Of a stretch of DNA of 64,000 nt, positions 14,301 through 24,605 are shown one piece after another. Origin of the DNA: Eledone cirrhosa (Eukaryota; Mollusca; Cephalopoda; Octopoda; Eledonidae); NCBI GenBank assembly GCA_964016885.1, contig OZ024744.1:115101802-115165801 (forward strand), read 5' to 3'. A model generated the notes under the pieces. The model was not told the DNA's origin. It was given only the letters and a program-made list of their open reading frames with translations, and did no database searches. The position numbers and the translations under genes were made by a program. How positions within the stretch are numbered: the first letter of the stretch is position 1; each line of letters starts with the position of its first letter.

Positions 14301-16392
14301 AAGCTACCCTTCACACAGCCTCTACATTAACTACCCATGTCTCACTACCATGTAACATAGACATCATACAATCTACCCTTCACATATCCTCTACATTAAC
14401 TACCCATGTCTCACTACCATGTAACATACACAGACATCATACAAGCTACCCTTCACACATCCTCTACATTAACTACCCATGTCTCACTACCATGTAACAC
14501 AGACATCATTCAATCTACCTTTCACACATCCTCTACATTAACTACCCATGTCTCTCTACCATGTAACACATACATCATACAATCTACCCTTCACACATCC
14601 TCTACATTCAATATCCATGTCTCACTACCATGTAACATACACAGACATCATACAATCTACCCTTCACACATCCTCTACATTCAATATCCATGTCTCACTA
14701 CCATGTAACATACACAGACATCATACAATCTACCCTTCACACACCCTCTACATTAACTACCCACGTCTCACTACCATGTAACATAGACATCATACAATCT
14801 ACCCTTCACACACCCTCTACATTAACTACACATGTCTCACTACCATGTAACATACACAGACATCATACAATCTACCCTTCACACACCCTCTACATTACCT
14901 ACCCATGTCTCACTACCATGTAACATACACAGACATCATACAATCTACCCTTCACACATCCTCTACATTAACTACCCATGTCTCACTACCATGTAACATA
15001 CACAGACATCATACAATCTACCCTTCACACATCCTCTACATTCAATACCCATCTCTCACTACCATGTATCATACACAGACATCATACAATCTACCCTTCA
15101 CACATCCTCTACATTAACTACCCATGTCTCACTACCATGTAACACAGACATCATACAATCTACCCTTCACAAATCCTCTACATTAACTACCCATGTCACA
15201 CTACCATGTAACATACACAGACATCATACAATCTACCCTTCACACATCCTCTACATTAACTACCCATGTCACACTACCATGTAACATACACAGACATCAT
15301 ACAATCTACCCTTCACACATCCTCTACATTAACTACCCATGTCTCACTACCATGTAACACAGACATCATACAATCTACCCTTCACACATCCTCTACATTA
15401 ACTACCCATGTCACACTACCATGTAACATACACAGACATCATACAATCTACCCTTCACACATCCTCTACATTAACTACCCATGCCTCACTATCATGTAAC
15501 ACAGATATCTTACAATCTACCCTTCACACATCCTCTACATTAGCTACTATGTAACATACACAGACATCATACAATCTACCTTTCACACATCCTCTACATT
15601 AACTACCCATGTCTCTCTACCATGTAACATACACAGACATCATACAAATTACCCTTCACACATTCTCTACATTCAATAACCATGTCTCACTACCATGTAA
15701 CACAGACATCATACAATCTACCCTTCACACATCATCTACATTAACTACCCATGTCTCACTACCATGTAACAAACACAGACATCATACAATCTACCCTTCA
15801 CACATCCTCTACATTAACGACCCATGTCTGACTACCATGTAACATACACAGACATCATACAATCTACCCTTCACACATCCTCTACATTAACTACCCATGG
15901 CTCACTACCATGTAACATAGACATTATACAATCTACCCTTCACACATCCTCTACATTAACTACCAATGTCTCACTACCATGTAACACAGACATCATACAA
16001 TCTACCCTTCAAACATCCTCTACATTAACTACCCATGTCTCACTACCATGTAACATACACAGACATTATACAATATACCCTTCACATATCCTCTACATTC
16101 AATACCCATGTCTCACTACCATGTAACATAGACATCATACAATCTACCCTTCACACATCCTCTACATTCAATACCCATGTCTCACTACCATGTAACACAG
16201 ACATCATACAATCTACCCTTCATACATCCTTTATATTAACTACCCATGTTTCACTATCATGTAACATACACAGACATCATACAATCTACCCTTCACACAT
16301 CCTCTACATTAACTACCCATGTCTCTCTACCATGTAACATACACAGACATCATACAATCTACCCCTCACACATCCTCTACATTAACTACACA
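8375..16392. repeat. 2.77-kb higher-order repeat, three copies
   Basis: Three consecutive near-identical blocks begin at the same marker (ACACAGGCATACAATC variant): 8,375-11,071, 11,072-13,837 and 13,838-16,392. The second is 2,766 bp, the first 2,697 bp (one 69-bp unit fewer), and the third is cut short at the array end. Many other variants repeat at exactly 2,766 bp, for example 10,077/12,843/15,609. Copies two and three differ at only a few positions that I could find by eye, such as CAGAAATCAT at about 13,434 against CAGACATCAT at about 16,200. Confidence 0.9.
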
Positions 16393-16829
16393 TGACTATA
16401 ACAATCATATAGAGAATTTGCCACCAGACCAACCAACCTAACAGTCTTGTTTACCTACCTAAGTGCTTCTACTACACCTAACTCTCTGCCACACTATATA
16501 AACAAGACGCATGTGCTTGCCACACATATAACATTTGCACTATATAACCGCTTATTTTCATGTTGTATTTTAACCTGTATTTTGATTGTATCTTTTAATA
16601 TGAATGTAATCTCTAAGTGTGTACTGCCACTCTAAATGCTGTAATGAATGTTGACCCACAATATTTGCATATGTATCTGTATGTCTCTTGGGTGAAAAGG
16701 AGGTCATATAAGTGTTCATTCATTAATAAATTGCTCCGAAGAATCCAAACCTCGGTTTTGAGAAAAAGTTGTAAGCATAAAAATGTTTTGAACAGTTCTT
16801 TGATTCTTATATTTCATATATTTCATATA
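16393..16829. other. Unique AT-rich intron sequence, no gene seen
   Basis: No repeat unit, splice-bounded exon or known element is recognisable. Short open frames here (16,447-16,635 and 16,617-16,934) have no supporting features. The stretch separates the 73-bp satellite from the 85-bp repeat. Confidence 0.5.
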
Positions 16830-17697
16830 ATATATATATATATATATAGTTGTGATGTCACTGGTACCAAGGTGTATCAGACATTACCTTTCTCTTGGAC
16901 AACATCATATATAATATATATAGTATATATATAGTTGTGATGTCACTGGTACCAAGCTGTATCAGACATTACCTTTCTCTTGGACAACTTCATATATAAT
17001 ATATATAGTATATATATAGTTGTGATGTCACTGGTACCAAGCTGTATCAGACATTACCTTTCCCTTGGACAACATCATATATAATATATATATAGTATAT
17101 ATATAGTTGTGATGTCACTGGTTCCAAGCTGTATCAGACATTACCTTTCCCTTGGACAACATCATATATAATATATATAGTATATATATAGTTCTGATGT
17201 CACTGGTACCAAGCTGTATCAGACATTACCTTACCCTTGGACAACATCTTATATAATATATATATAGTATATATATAGTTGTGATGGCACTGGTACCAAG
17301 CTGTATCAGACATTACCTTTCTCTTGGACAACATCATATATAATATATATAGTATATATATAGTTGTGATGTCACTGGTACCAAGCTGTATCAGACATTA
17401 CCTTTCCCTTGGACAACATCATATATAATATATATAGTATATATATAGTTGTGATGTCACTGGTACCAAGCTGTATCAGACATTACCTTTCCCTTGGACA
17501 ACATCATATATAATATATATAGTATATATATAGTTGTGATGTCACTGGTACCAAGCTGTATCAGACATTACCTTTCCCTTGGACAACATCATATATAATA
17601 TATATAGTATATATATAGTTGTGATGTCACTGGTACCAAGCTGTATCAGACATTACCTTTCCCTTGGACAACATCATATATATATAGTTGTGATGTC
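16830..17697. repeat. 85-bp AT-rich tandem repeat
   Basis: About ten copies of a unit running TATAGTTGTGATGTCACTGG, TACCAAGCTGTATCAGACAT, TACCTTTCCCTTGGACAACA, then a self-complementary AT segment (ATATATAATATATATAGTATA). The GTTGTGATG anchor falls at 16,849, 16,934, 17,019, 17,106, 17,191, 17,278, 17,363, 17,448, 17,533, 17,618 and 17,687, so spacing is 85 bp with two 87-bp steps and a short last unit of 69 bp. It lies in the same intron as the 73-bp array. Confidence 0.95.
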
Positions 17698-17873
17698 ATT
17701 AGTACCAAGCCTTTGCTCTGGGACAACATAGGTGCCATTCTCTTTGACATCATTGGTGGTATGGAGAGGGGAGACTACTATACATGGGTGACTGTTGATC
17801 TTCCACAAACAACCTTTGTGTGGCATGTTTCCTACTGCTATCAACCAGCCAGTTTACAGAGTGTACTAGGTGT

Positions 17874-17970
17874 AGGTTAACTTTACCTTTCATCCTTACC
17901 GGGTCGATAAAATAAAGTACCAGTAATGAACTGGGTAATTGCTGGCCTTGTGCCAAAAGTAGAAACAATT
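17874..17970 (+). repeat. SINE 3' fragment
   Basis: Contains the typical body GGTTAACTTTACCTTTCATCC, GGGTCGATAAAATAAAGTAC and GGCCTTGTGCCAAAAGTAGA. This is the downstream half of the tRNA-derived SINE seen complete at 20,984. The tRNA-like head is missing. The surrounding 17,700-18,240 also holds pieces of another interspersed repeat (AACACTAGGGAGGTTG twice, near 17,986 and 18,052). Confidence 0.8.
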
Positions 17971-18244
17971 ATGTAGATCACCAAAACTAGGGAGGTTGAC
18001 ATGTTTTTGACATGTTCCCCACTCTACTGAGGATATTCTATCATGTCACCAACACTAGGGAGGTTGTCATGTTTTTGACAAAGCCAGTGAGGTCCTCTGT
18101 ACCCTCTGTCGACATGGTTTTTGTTTCATCAGCCACTATCTAGGAGGTACCACATGTCCCATCCACTTCTGCTAGAAAGGAGCTCTCTTGATACTGCACC
18201 ATATTTACCTCTATCATTGCTGTATTTCTAATTTATATTTACAG

Positions 18245-18582
18245 GTGGATATAACAACACAGCAACTAAGACAGATTGGCCCATGTTCACACCGGAAGAT
18301 GGGAAGAACCCACCATCAACATCTCAGTCAGATAACCTTATGGTTCATAGAAGATTAAATCAGAATAGTCTTCACACTCCTCATACCACACCAAAAACAG
18401 CAGGCAACACGACACTTTCTGAGCCCCTAAATAAATTCAATAATATTCCAAAGGGAAAGCCATCTATTAGCAATCCTAAATTAACTACAGGAAAACAAAG
18501 CAAAGATAACCATTTATACAAAAGAAGATCAGTAACAGAGGATAGGAGGAGGTTTCTAGCATTACTCAGCAAAAACCCTTGA
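18245..18582 (+). CDS. Terminal coding exon, coiled-coil protein C-terminus
   Basis: Preceded by a polypyrimidine tract and acceptor (TTTATATTTACAG). The exon enters in phase 2-of-3, completing the GGT codon started at 3,240. It then encodes about 111 residues to a TGA at 18,580: GYNNTATKTDWPMFTPEDG, a Ser/Thr/Pro/Asn-rich, disordered-looking stretch, and a basic tail RRFLALLSKNP. With the previous exon it gives 148 codons plus stop. An internal ATG at 18,283 could make the exon look like a separate small gene, but the phase match and acceptor argue for splicing. No catalytic domain is present. The gene converges on the minus-strand SYNRG gene, and the intergenic gap is packed with transposons. 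I do not recognise the family. Confidence 0.72.
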
Positions 18583-18702
18583 GAATTGTTCATATTTAAG
18601 GCCAAAAACAAAATTTCAACCAAAAGTACCAAGCTAAACTACAGAGTTGTTTTTTTCTCTTTGTTCTTGTCACAGCATATTTCTAATTAGTTGGTACAAT
18701 GG

Positions 18703-18708
18703 AATAAA
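18703..18708 (+). promoter_or_regulatory. Candidate poly(A) signal of the plus-strand gene
   Basis: AATAAA lies 121 bp after the stop codon at 18,582. A second AATAAA is at 18,795-18,800. Either could set the 3' end. Cleavage sites cannot be read from sequence alone. Confidence 0.5.
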
Positions 18709-18892
18709 TGTTGATTGTATATAGCTTAATTAGTCTCAGTTTGTTGCTGTATTCTCACATTTTATGTCAGATGTAGCTAGACTGACTCTGAGAAAATAAA
18801 AGCTAAATATGGGTTCTATACAGTCTGACTATCCAACAGTTCCTCCAGTTAACCTTTACCACACTACCTCAGTCCACCTATATATCATATAT

Positions 18893-19320
18893 ATATCATC
18901 ATCATTTAATGTCCACTTTCCCTGCTAGCAAAGGTTGGACAGTTCTACATAGACCTAGTACTGAAATGGTGGCTACTGATCTCCCAGACAGGCTGAAGGG
19001 CCTGTTGTCTTGTTTATGTACAGCCTCACATTCCATCAAGTGCACAGAAGTTGTCATGTCTTTGACACAATTGAAGGGTCCTCCCAACCATTTGTTTGGC
19101 AACATTTCAACAGCTAAATGACCTTTCTATCACCAACCACTTTACAAAGTGTACTGGGTGCACTTATTATGTAGATCAGCAAGACTAGAGAGGTTGTTGT
19201 GATCAGCAACACTAGAGAGGTTGTTGTGTTTTTGACTCAACTGAAGGGCCCTCTCAACCCTTTTAGGCATTGCCATCATCATCATTTTTACGTCTACTTT
19301 TCCATGCTTGCATGGGTTGG
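18893..19320 (-). repeat. Fragmented SINE/LINE-tail repeats
   Basis: Two copies of a 3' tail read on the plus strand as TCATCATCAT followed by TTAATGTCCACTTTCCCTGC (18,897) and TTTTTACGTCTACTTTTCCA (19,277). Between them is a repeat containing GTCATGTCTTTGACACAA and CTCCCAACC. The latter also occurs at about 25,850 and near 18,060, so it is an interspersed family. No gene is supported. Confidence 0.6.
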
Positions 19321-19740
19321 ACTAGGAACTGTGCCAACCTCCAGATGCCAAAACCCAGACCCATAACTCCTTGGAGTAATAAGGGCACGACAGTGATAAA
19401 GTGTTTTGGGGGCATTTTGTTTAAGTCTGGTGAAGCCTTTCCCCTCCCCAGATCTGATTATAGCCAGTTTCTTCCGGGATAAGGAAAAAGAGAAAGTGAG
19501 AAAAAGATATGTGAATCTCAGCAGAGAACTGGAACAAATACTGCAAATCATTCTATCTGATGTTCGAATGACTCTGTCAAGTTGCCACCATTTATATATA
19601 GTGCCAATTCCCCAAAATTTAAATGTGTACAAGAATTTTATTTATGTATGTGTGTAGAAATAGTTTTTTTTTGTTTCCTGCTACATTAGAAGAAAGATAT
19701 TGACTAGATATGGAGTATTTCACCCAAAGAGTGACACAGA
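19321..19740. other. Unassigned sequence with a coding-like patch
   Basis: The plus-strand frame 19,406-19,657 contains a lysine/glutamate-rich patch (RDKEKEKVRKRYVNLSRELE) near 19,480. It lacks clear splice borders and sits beside SINE fragments. I cannot tell a retroposed gene fragment from transposon sequence. Confidence 0.25.
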
Positions 19741-19744
19741 CAGA

Positions 19745-20010
19745 TTATATCATCATCATCATCATCATCACCGTTTTACGTCTGTTCTTCCACTCTAGTA
19801 TGGGTTAGAAGGGTTGTCCTGTTGTGGGCAGTAGCCAGTCGACTGACCTTGTCTTGCTCATATGGGAACTGATTCTGGCTTGATTTCTACAGCTGGATGC
19901 CCTTCCTCACACCAACCTCATTTTCAGTGAGTACTTTACAGTGTGGACTGGGTGCTTTTTTGTTGTGACACCTCCATGAGCACTTTACAGTGGGAGGAGG
20001 TGGGGGCATA
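19745..20010 (-). repeat. SINE 3' region, reverse orientation
   Basis: Begins with (CAT)n, then CCGTTTTACGTCTGTTCTTC, GATTTCTACAGCTGGATGCC and CTTCCTCACACCAACCTC. The same body is found in the complete SINE at 40,711-41,034. The tRNA-like head is not seen. It abuts the LINE fragment at 20,020. Confidence 0.75.
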
Positions 20011-20019
20011 TTGTCTATA

Positions 20020-20598
20020 TGCTTCAGCTTCGGCTTGTACCCGTGGGAAGTCGGGTACTCTGTATTACTGCGTGACGCCAGAGGTTACGGTCGTGTGTCA
20101 TTGCCCTTGAGAGGTGTAGTTGGGTAAGGTCGGCTTTTATCACCTCATCCCAAGTCATCTTCGGTCTCCCCACTCCGCTGTTTCCATCGACTTCTAGTGC
20201 TCTGCACCTTTTATGTAGCTGTCATTCTTCATACGCATCACATGTCCATACCAACGCAACCGCCTCTCCTGCACACAGCATTTGATTCCTCTTATGCTCA
20301 GTCTCTCTCTCAATTCATTTATGTTTTGCCGTTCGCCTATATTACTATTACACATCCATCGGAGCATGCAGGCTTCGTTTCTTTCTAATCTACATAAGTC
20401 TTCCACCTTCAGCGTCCAGGTCTCACTACCATGTAACATTGCTGTTCGTATACACGCATCATACAGTCTGCCTTTCATTTTGAAGGAAAAGCCTTTTGCA
20501 GCTAGCAGTGGTAGTAGCTCCCTGAACTTCTTCCATCCCATTCTTACCCTGGCTATTGTACTTTCAGAACACCCACCTCTGCTGTACCAAGAAAAAGA
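20020..20598 (-). pseudogene. LINE reverse-transcriptase C-terminal fragment
   Basis: The minus frame ending at 20,194 is open back to about 20,598. It reads RGGCSESTIARVRMGWKKF, then KGRLYDACIRTAMLHGSETW, LCRLERNEACMLRWMC and RRLRWYGHVMRM. These are hallmark C-terminal motifs of RTE-like non-LTR retrotransposon polymerases, after the catalytic palm. The catalytic RT motifs are absent, so it is a dead 5'-truncated copy. Its segment 20,405-20,480 is homologous to the 73-bp satellite unit. Confidence 0.88.
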
Positions 20599-20719
20599 TT
20601 AGGCGGAGGGCTGATGGGGTGTGAAGACAACATTAGAGCAGAAGAAAATATCATGGCATGTTTGATAAAAAAATGCCCCAAAACTGCTATTGTTGCCAAT
20701 ATAAAACAAACATTTGAAG

Positions 20720-21640
20720 ATGGATGAAACTGAAAATAGGTGGACAGAAAAAAAGAATGTATGGACAATTCCATAGAGATGTTGAAGATAGGACAGACAG
20801 ACAGGAAAAGGGGAGGTAGGATAGCTAAAAGGGATTTAAAACTGGAAACAGAACCCTTAATCAATGCTGCTCAGGAACAAACACTAAAAACTAACTACAT
20901 GAAACATAGAGTAGACTACACAACAGAAAGTGATAAGAGAAGCATGTGTGCCATGACTGGAGAAACTGTGTAGCATATAGTTAAGGGTGGTGGTCAGGCA
21001 GTATCAGTAGAGCGTCAGAAACCATGCTTTGCAGCATAGCTATGGCCCTTTGTGTTCTGAGTTCAAATCCGCCGAGGTTAACTTTGCCTTTCATCCTTAC
21101 GGGGTCGATAAAATAAAGTACCAGTGGTGCACTGGGGTAATCACTGGCCTTGTGCCAGAAGTAGAAACTATATTATCAGTTAATGTACACCACTAGCTCA
21201 GAAAGAATATAAGAGACGTCATGACAACATAACAAGGATAGTCCATGGGGACTTTCTGGCAAGTATGGACTTGACAGAGCAGAAAAATGGTACAAACATA
21301 ACCCTGAGGGCGTTATCGAAATTGATAATGCAAAAATCGTGAGGAATTTAGTGATACAGTTTGGCCAAGAAATGGAGGATAGGAGACCAGACATTGTGAT
21401 AATTGAGAAAGAAAGTAGTGTTGGATCATAGATATAGCCACTCTAGCTGATAACAAGCTATGTGATAAAGAAGGGAAAGTTAATAGATACAACAGGTTAG
21501 CTTGGAAGATTAAGTGGTCACTGAAAAAGGTGGGAGTAATACCAGTAATACTTGAGGTCCTGGGAATAGTAGCATTAAAGAAATAGTGGTTGTAAAACAG
21601 GTGGAGCACTTGCATAACACAGTATTGCTTGGAATAGAAT
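20720..21640 (+). pseudogene. LINE ORF C-terminal remnant split by a SINE
   Basis: The left part (20,740-20,973) encodes AKRDLKLETEPLINAAQEQT and LKTNYMKHRVD. The right part (from about 21,210) encodes YGLDRAEKWYKHNPEGV and DRRPDIVIIEKES. I recognise this as the C-terminal domain common in R1/R2-type retrotransposon polyproteins, including the RRPDIV motif. Multiple stops and frameshifts follow. The two halves are separated by a SINE at 20,984-21,168. It cannot be functional. Confidence 0.75.
20984..21168 (+). repeat. tRNA-derived SINE, near complete
   Basis: A tRNA-like head (GGCAGTATCAGTAGAGCG) and a box-B-like GAGTTCAAATCCGCC at 21,059 are followed by GGTTAACTTTGCCTTTCATC, GGGTCGATAAAATAAAGTAC and GGCCTTGTGCCAGAAGTAGA. 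tRNA-derived SINEs of this kind are known in octopus. It interrupts an older LINE remnant, giving a relative age order. Confidence 0.88.
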
Positions 21641-21750
21641 ATTCTGGAAGTAGCTTGAAAAATAAGAGGGGTTATCTCAGTTCACTGGCAGTGAATAACA
21701 GACACAGTAACACATCTCCAGCATTAGAGGCTGAGCAAATAAAATAATAA

Positions 21751-21966
21751 TAATTGTTTCTACTTTAGGTACAAGGCCAACAATTTGAAGGGGAGGGAGA
21801 AAGTCGATTAAATCAACACCAGTGTATTACTGGTACTTTATTTTATTGAATCTGTAAGGATGAAAAGCAAAGCTGACTTCGGCGAGGTTTGAACACAAAA
21901 CGCAAAGGGACGTAACTCTATGCTGCAAAGCATATTGTCGATGCTCTACTGATTACTGCCAATCTA
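21751..21966 (-). repeat. tRNA-derived SINE, reverse
   Basis: Plus-strand order is AATTGTTTCTACTTTAGGTA, CAAGGCCAACAATTTGAAGG, ACTGGTACTTTATTTTATTG, and then the tRNA-like end (GGTTTGAACACAAAACG, CTCTACTGATTACTGCC). The element is full length or nearly so and moderately diverged. Confidence 0.88.
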
Positions 21967-21974
21967 CAGTCTTT

Positions 21975-22106
21975 AAATTATTTCTGATTTAGGCCCAAGA
22001 CCAGCAATTTGAAGGGAAGGGAGAGTTTATTAAATTGACCCCGATTCATTACTGGTACTTTATTTTATCAACCCCAGTAAGAATAAAAGGCAAAGCTAAC
22101 CCTGAC
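21975..22106 (-). repeat. SINE fragment, reverse
   Basis: Same family as the neighbouring element at 21,751. It starts AATTATTTCTGATTTAGGCC and retains TTACTGGTACTTTATTTTATC, but stops before the tRNA-like head, after AAAGCTAACC. A short GT microsatellite follows at about 22,110. Confidence 0.82.
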
Positions 22107-22285
22107 TGTTGTGTGTGTGTGTTTGTGTGAATAGTCCTTTGTAATTGTGCCTCATTAGTTTTTTTTTATTTTTGAATAAATATAATTTCTTTATTTAATC
22201 ATGTTTGGTCTGTGGTATTATCAAGTTAAAGTGGGAAGACTTGAAATTTGGGAAACTTATTTGTTGCACACAATTGGTATCTCTC

Positions 22286-22780
22286 TTATGACAGGGTCTC
22301 TAATTGATGACAAAGAAATGTGATTCTGTTTCTAATAGTGAGTTTAGTTTGCCCTATATAGTCTTTCTTACATCCTTTACATCTAATGGCATATATTACA
22401 TTTTTTGTTGAACAAGTGAAATGACTTTCTACAAAAAATGTTTGTCCTGATTTAAATTTATACATTGTGTCTCGAATCAGATTAAAGCAAGTTTCACAAT
22501 TACGGTGACCACATGTTTTAACTGTTGGTGTTGTGTTTGTGGTGGGTAATTTGGTGCTGGTGAGTAGTTTTTTTAAAGCAATTTTTGGTTGTCTTTTGCT
22601 TTTGATTATTTCATGTGTTTTGAGTGCTATTTTCATTTTCCGCTCTTGTCTCAATAATGGGATATTCTTGTGGATAATGTTGTATGCCTCTGTATTTCTT
22701 GGGTTGTGTGTTGAGATATATGGTAGAATATTGGATGTATCTGAAGTTGTTTTTGTTTTCGAAATTCTTGAATGTCTATT
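22286..22780 (-). pseudogene. Penelope-like element GIY-YIG endonuclease fragment
   Basis: The minus frame is open from about 22,780 to 22,286. It carries RNTEAYNIIHKNIPLL, a Cys cluster CGHRNCETC, FFVESHFTCSTKNVIYAIRC and DYIGQTKLTIRNR. The pair VIYAIRC plus DYIGQT is the GIY-YIG nuclease signature, and the preceding Cys motif is typical of Penelope-like elements. The reverse-transcriptase domain upstream is not intact: a stop occurs at about 22,780 and only short similarity remains. The coding frame ends soon after the nuclease core. This is a truncated element in the intergenic region. Confidence 0.82.
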
Positions 22781-22899
22781 GCTTTAGTTAGTTTTATTCT
22801 GTTCTCTTTTGAGGAGAATTCCTTTAATTCTATGTTTCATAGTTTCAGACAATTGTGCAAATTCTTCTTGCTAGATTAATTGGAATATTTGTCTTCATG

Positions 22900-23875
22900 T
22901 GTTTTGGATGTTAAAGCCATATTTCAACCTAGAATGTTCATATATCTGGACTTCCAGATATGCCGTGACTAAATTGACATAAACTGGAGTAACTTTTGTA
23001 CCCATTGTAGGACCCAATATTTGTAAATATTACCATTGAAATTTAAAAAAAATTGTTTTGTAGAATGAATTTTAGTCCCCCAGTAATAACATTTTTTTAA
23101 AATTTTTTATTCTTTCCAGGATTTCATTGAAGAGTTTTCCAAGCTAGAATCCTACTGCCTCTAGTCTGTATTTCATTCTCCTTCCTCTTTTCCCCCTCAG
23201 TCTTCCTCTTCTTCTCTTTTCAGCATTTCCATATTTCCCTTTTCCCTCTCAGTGTCTCCCATTTGTGTAGCAGTGGCCCAAGGCTCAATATATACAATAG
23301 AGAAGGGACAACATTGGTGGACTAAGTGCATAATGTTGAATTGACAAAGAAGTGACCATTCACTGTGACCACAGGGCAGATATCGCTCTGCATTGCAATG
23401 ATCCAGCCCCTGAAAACAGACCCAAAGCCGGCTGCTGGGTACAAATTGTCAACCCTATCAAAAGTTGATCAGATCCCCACACCAGGTTTCTCAGCCATCC
23501 TCTCTCTCACGTATCACATAAGACCACCAGTGCCAACATTGTTAACATCTTGCTAACATCTTGTCCAAATTTTTAATTCTATATTTAGCAGAGTTCTGGG
23601 TCTAAATTATCAATATGATCCCTCTTGTTTGAGTCCATTCTCAGCAGTGCCATCACTCCATGGCTCACAGAACTTGGAATTTTCCCATTCTACTGCCTAT
23701 TGCAGTAGACGTCTGCCAGGATGTCACCAAACAAAGCCAGATTGTGACTTTGTTGCCACCCATGCCCATTGAATGGTTTTTGTCTCCTCTTGTTTGAAAG
23801 TACACACCCTAGCTTTGACACAAGCTTCATGCTTGACATTGAAGAATTGGTTGAGGTACAAGAATGTTGGTTATG
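22900..23875. other. Unassigned, likely decayed transposon sequence
   Basis: Contains T-rich and pyrimidine-rich tracts (23,160-23,260) and no exon with convincing splice borders. A 63-codon frame at 23,365-23,556 has no recognised motif. Its right edge abuts a LINE endonuclease remnant, so part of it may belong to that element. Confidence 0.35.
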
Positions 23876-23879
23876 ATGC

Positions 23880-24510
23880 TTTTCCTAAACACCTCTTCTA
23901 GCTTTCTAACTAGTTCTCCCTCTAGTCTAGTTTTCTCTATCACTACACCTTTACTAGACCTTTTCAAGTCTACTCTAAACTCTGTAGTTGACAACTTTGA
24001 AATATAGACAACCTATACTAGCCTTATCTACTTTCCTACAGAATACAATCTAAATACGATCTGGATGAGGGTTGGAGACATCTGAGCAGATTTGTGAGGC
24101 TTTTACACCCTCCTCCCCTATCTGTTAGTCCCAGCGAGCATCTAAGATTCCTTTCCAGTTGCCCACTAACACTAAAGAATGGGACATTCTGAGAAAGTTC
24201 TCTAGGTGCCTGAAGAAATCAGACTATCCAGTCCGTGTGAGGGCATAGAAAGCCACAAACCTGAAAGCAAACCCATCACTTCTGGTCACATCTGGCACCA
24301 CTAACTTACCTTCTGGGTCCAGGAAGATGGTCAATATTGTGAGATCCAAGTCTTTTCAAAACAACTCTGCAACTCCACCTCCAGATTATGGATGGCTTGG
24401 TGATGCATACACTTTGTAGCCTCTGAAAATAGGTGTGAAATTTGTTGTTCGTAATTCTGGTCTTGCTGACGGCCACCATATCTATACTCAGTGACTCTGT
24501 TTCAAAGGTG
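23880..24510 (-). pseudogene. Decayed LINE endonuclease-domain remnant
   Basis: Minus-strand translation with frame changes gives ESLSIDMVAVSKTRI, then a segment like GFAFRFVAFYALT, and LVLVGNWKGILDAR. These resemble the apurinic-like endonuclease domain of non-LTR retrotransposons (pattern FRxVAxYAP ... LVLVGDWN). Frames are broken several times, so it is a fossil. Confidence 0.6.
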
Positions 24511-24605
24511 ATGTGTATTTATACTGCCTGTCCTGAGTAAAACCATGTTTAATGAAGAAATAATTTGTAAGAACCACTTACCTTATTTGTGTCGATAAAA
24601 GATGG

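Larger units (their letters stand above)
3290..16392. repeat. 69/73-bp satellite array from LINE RT sequence
   Basis: About 180 tandem copies of a unit with core CATGTCTCACTACCATGTAAC, then either ATACACAGACATCAT (73-bp form) or ACAGACATCAT/ATAGACATCAT (69-bp form), then ACAATCTACCCTTCACACATC and CTCTACATTAACTACC. Read on the minus strand, a unit encodes pieces such as KGRLYDVC and MLHGSETW, which are the C-terminal part of the LINE reverse transcriptases at 20.2 and 25.0 kb. The unit is thus a LINE window with a short internal deletion. The array lies wholly inside the intron between the two plus-strand exons. Short open frames of 60-220 codons inside it carry no evidence of being genes. Confidence 0.95.

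Noticed and set aside
3521..16337. Frames of 60-220 codons reading SHYHVTYTDIIQSTLH-type repeats
   Set aside because: Satellite translations on the strand opposite to the original LINE coding sense. They change frame with the 69/73-bp alternation.
3290..16392. Possible CRISPR-like array
   Set aside because: Regular repeats but no unique spacers; the whole period is conserved, and the genome is eukaryotic.
18381..18632. Minus-strand 83-codon frame over the terminal plus-strand exon
   Set aside because: Shadow of the plus-strand coding exon, which has a proper acceptor, phase and stop.
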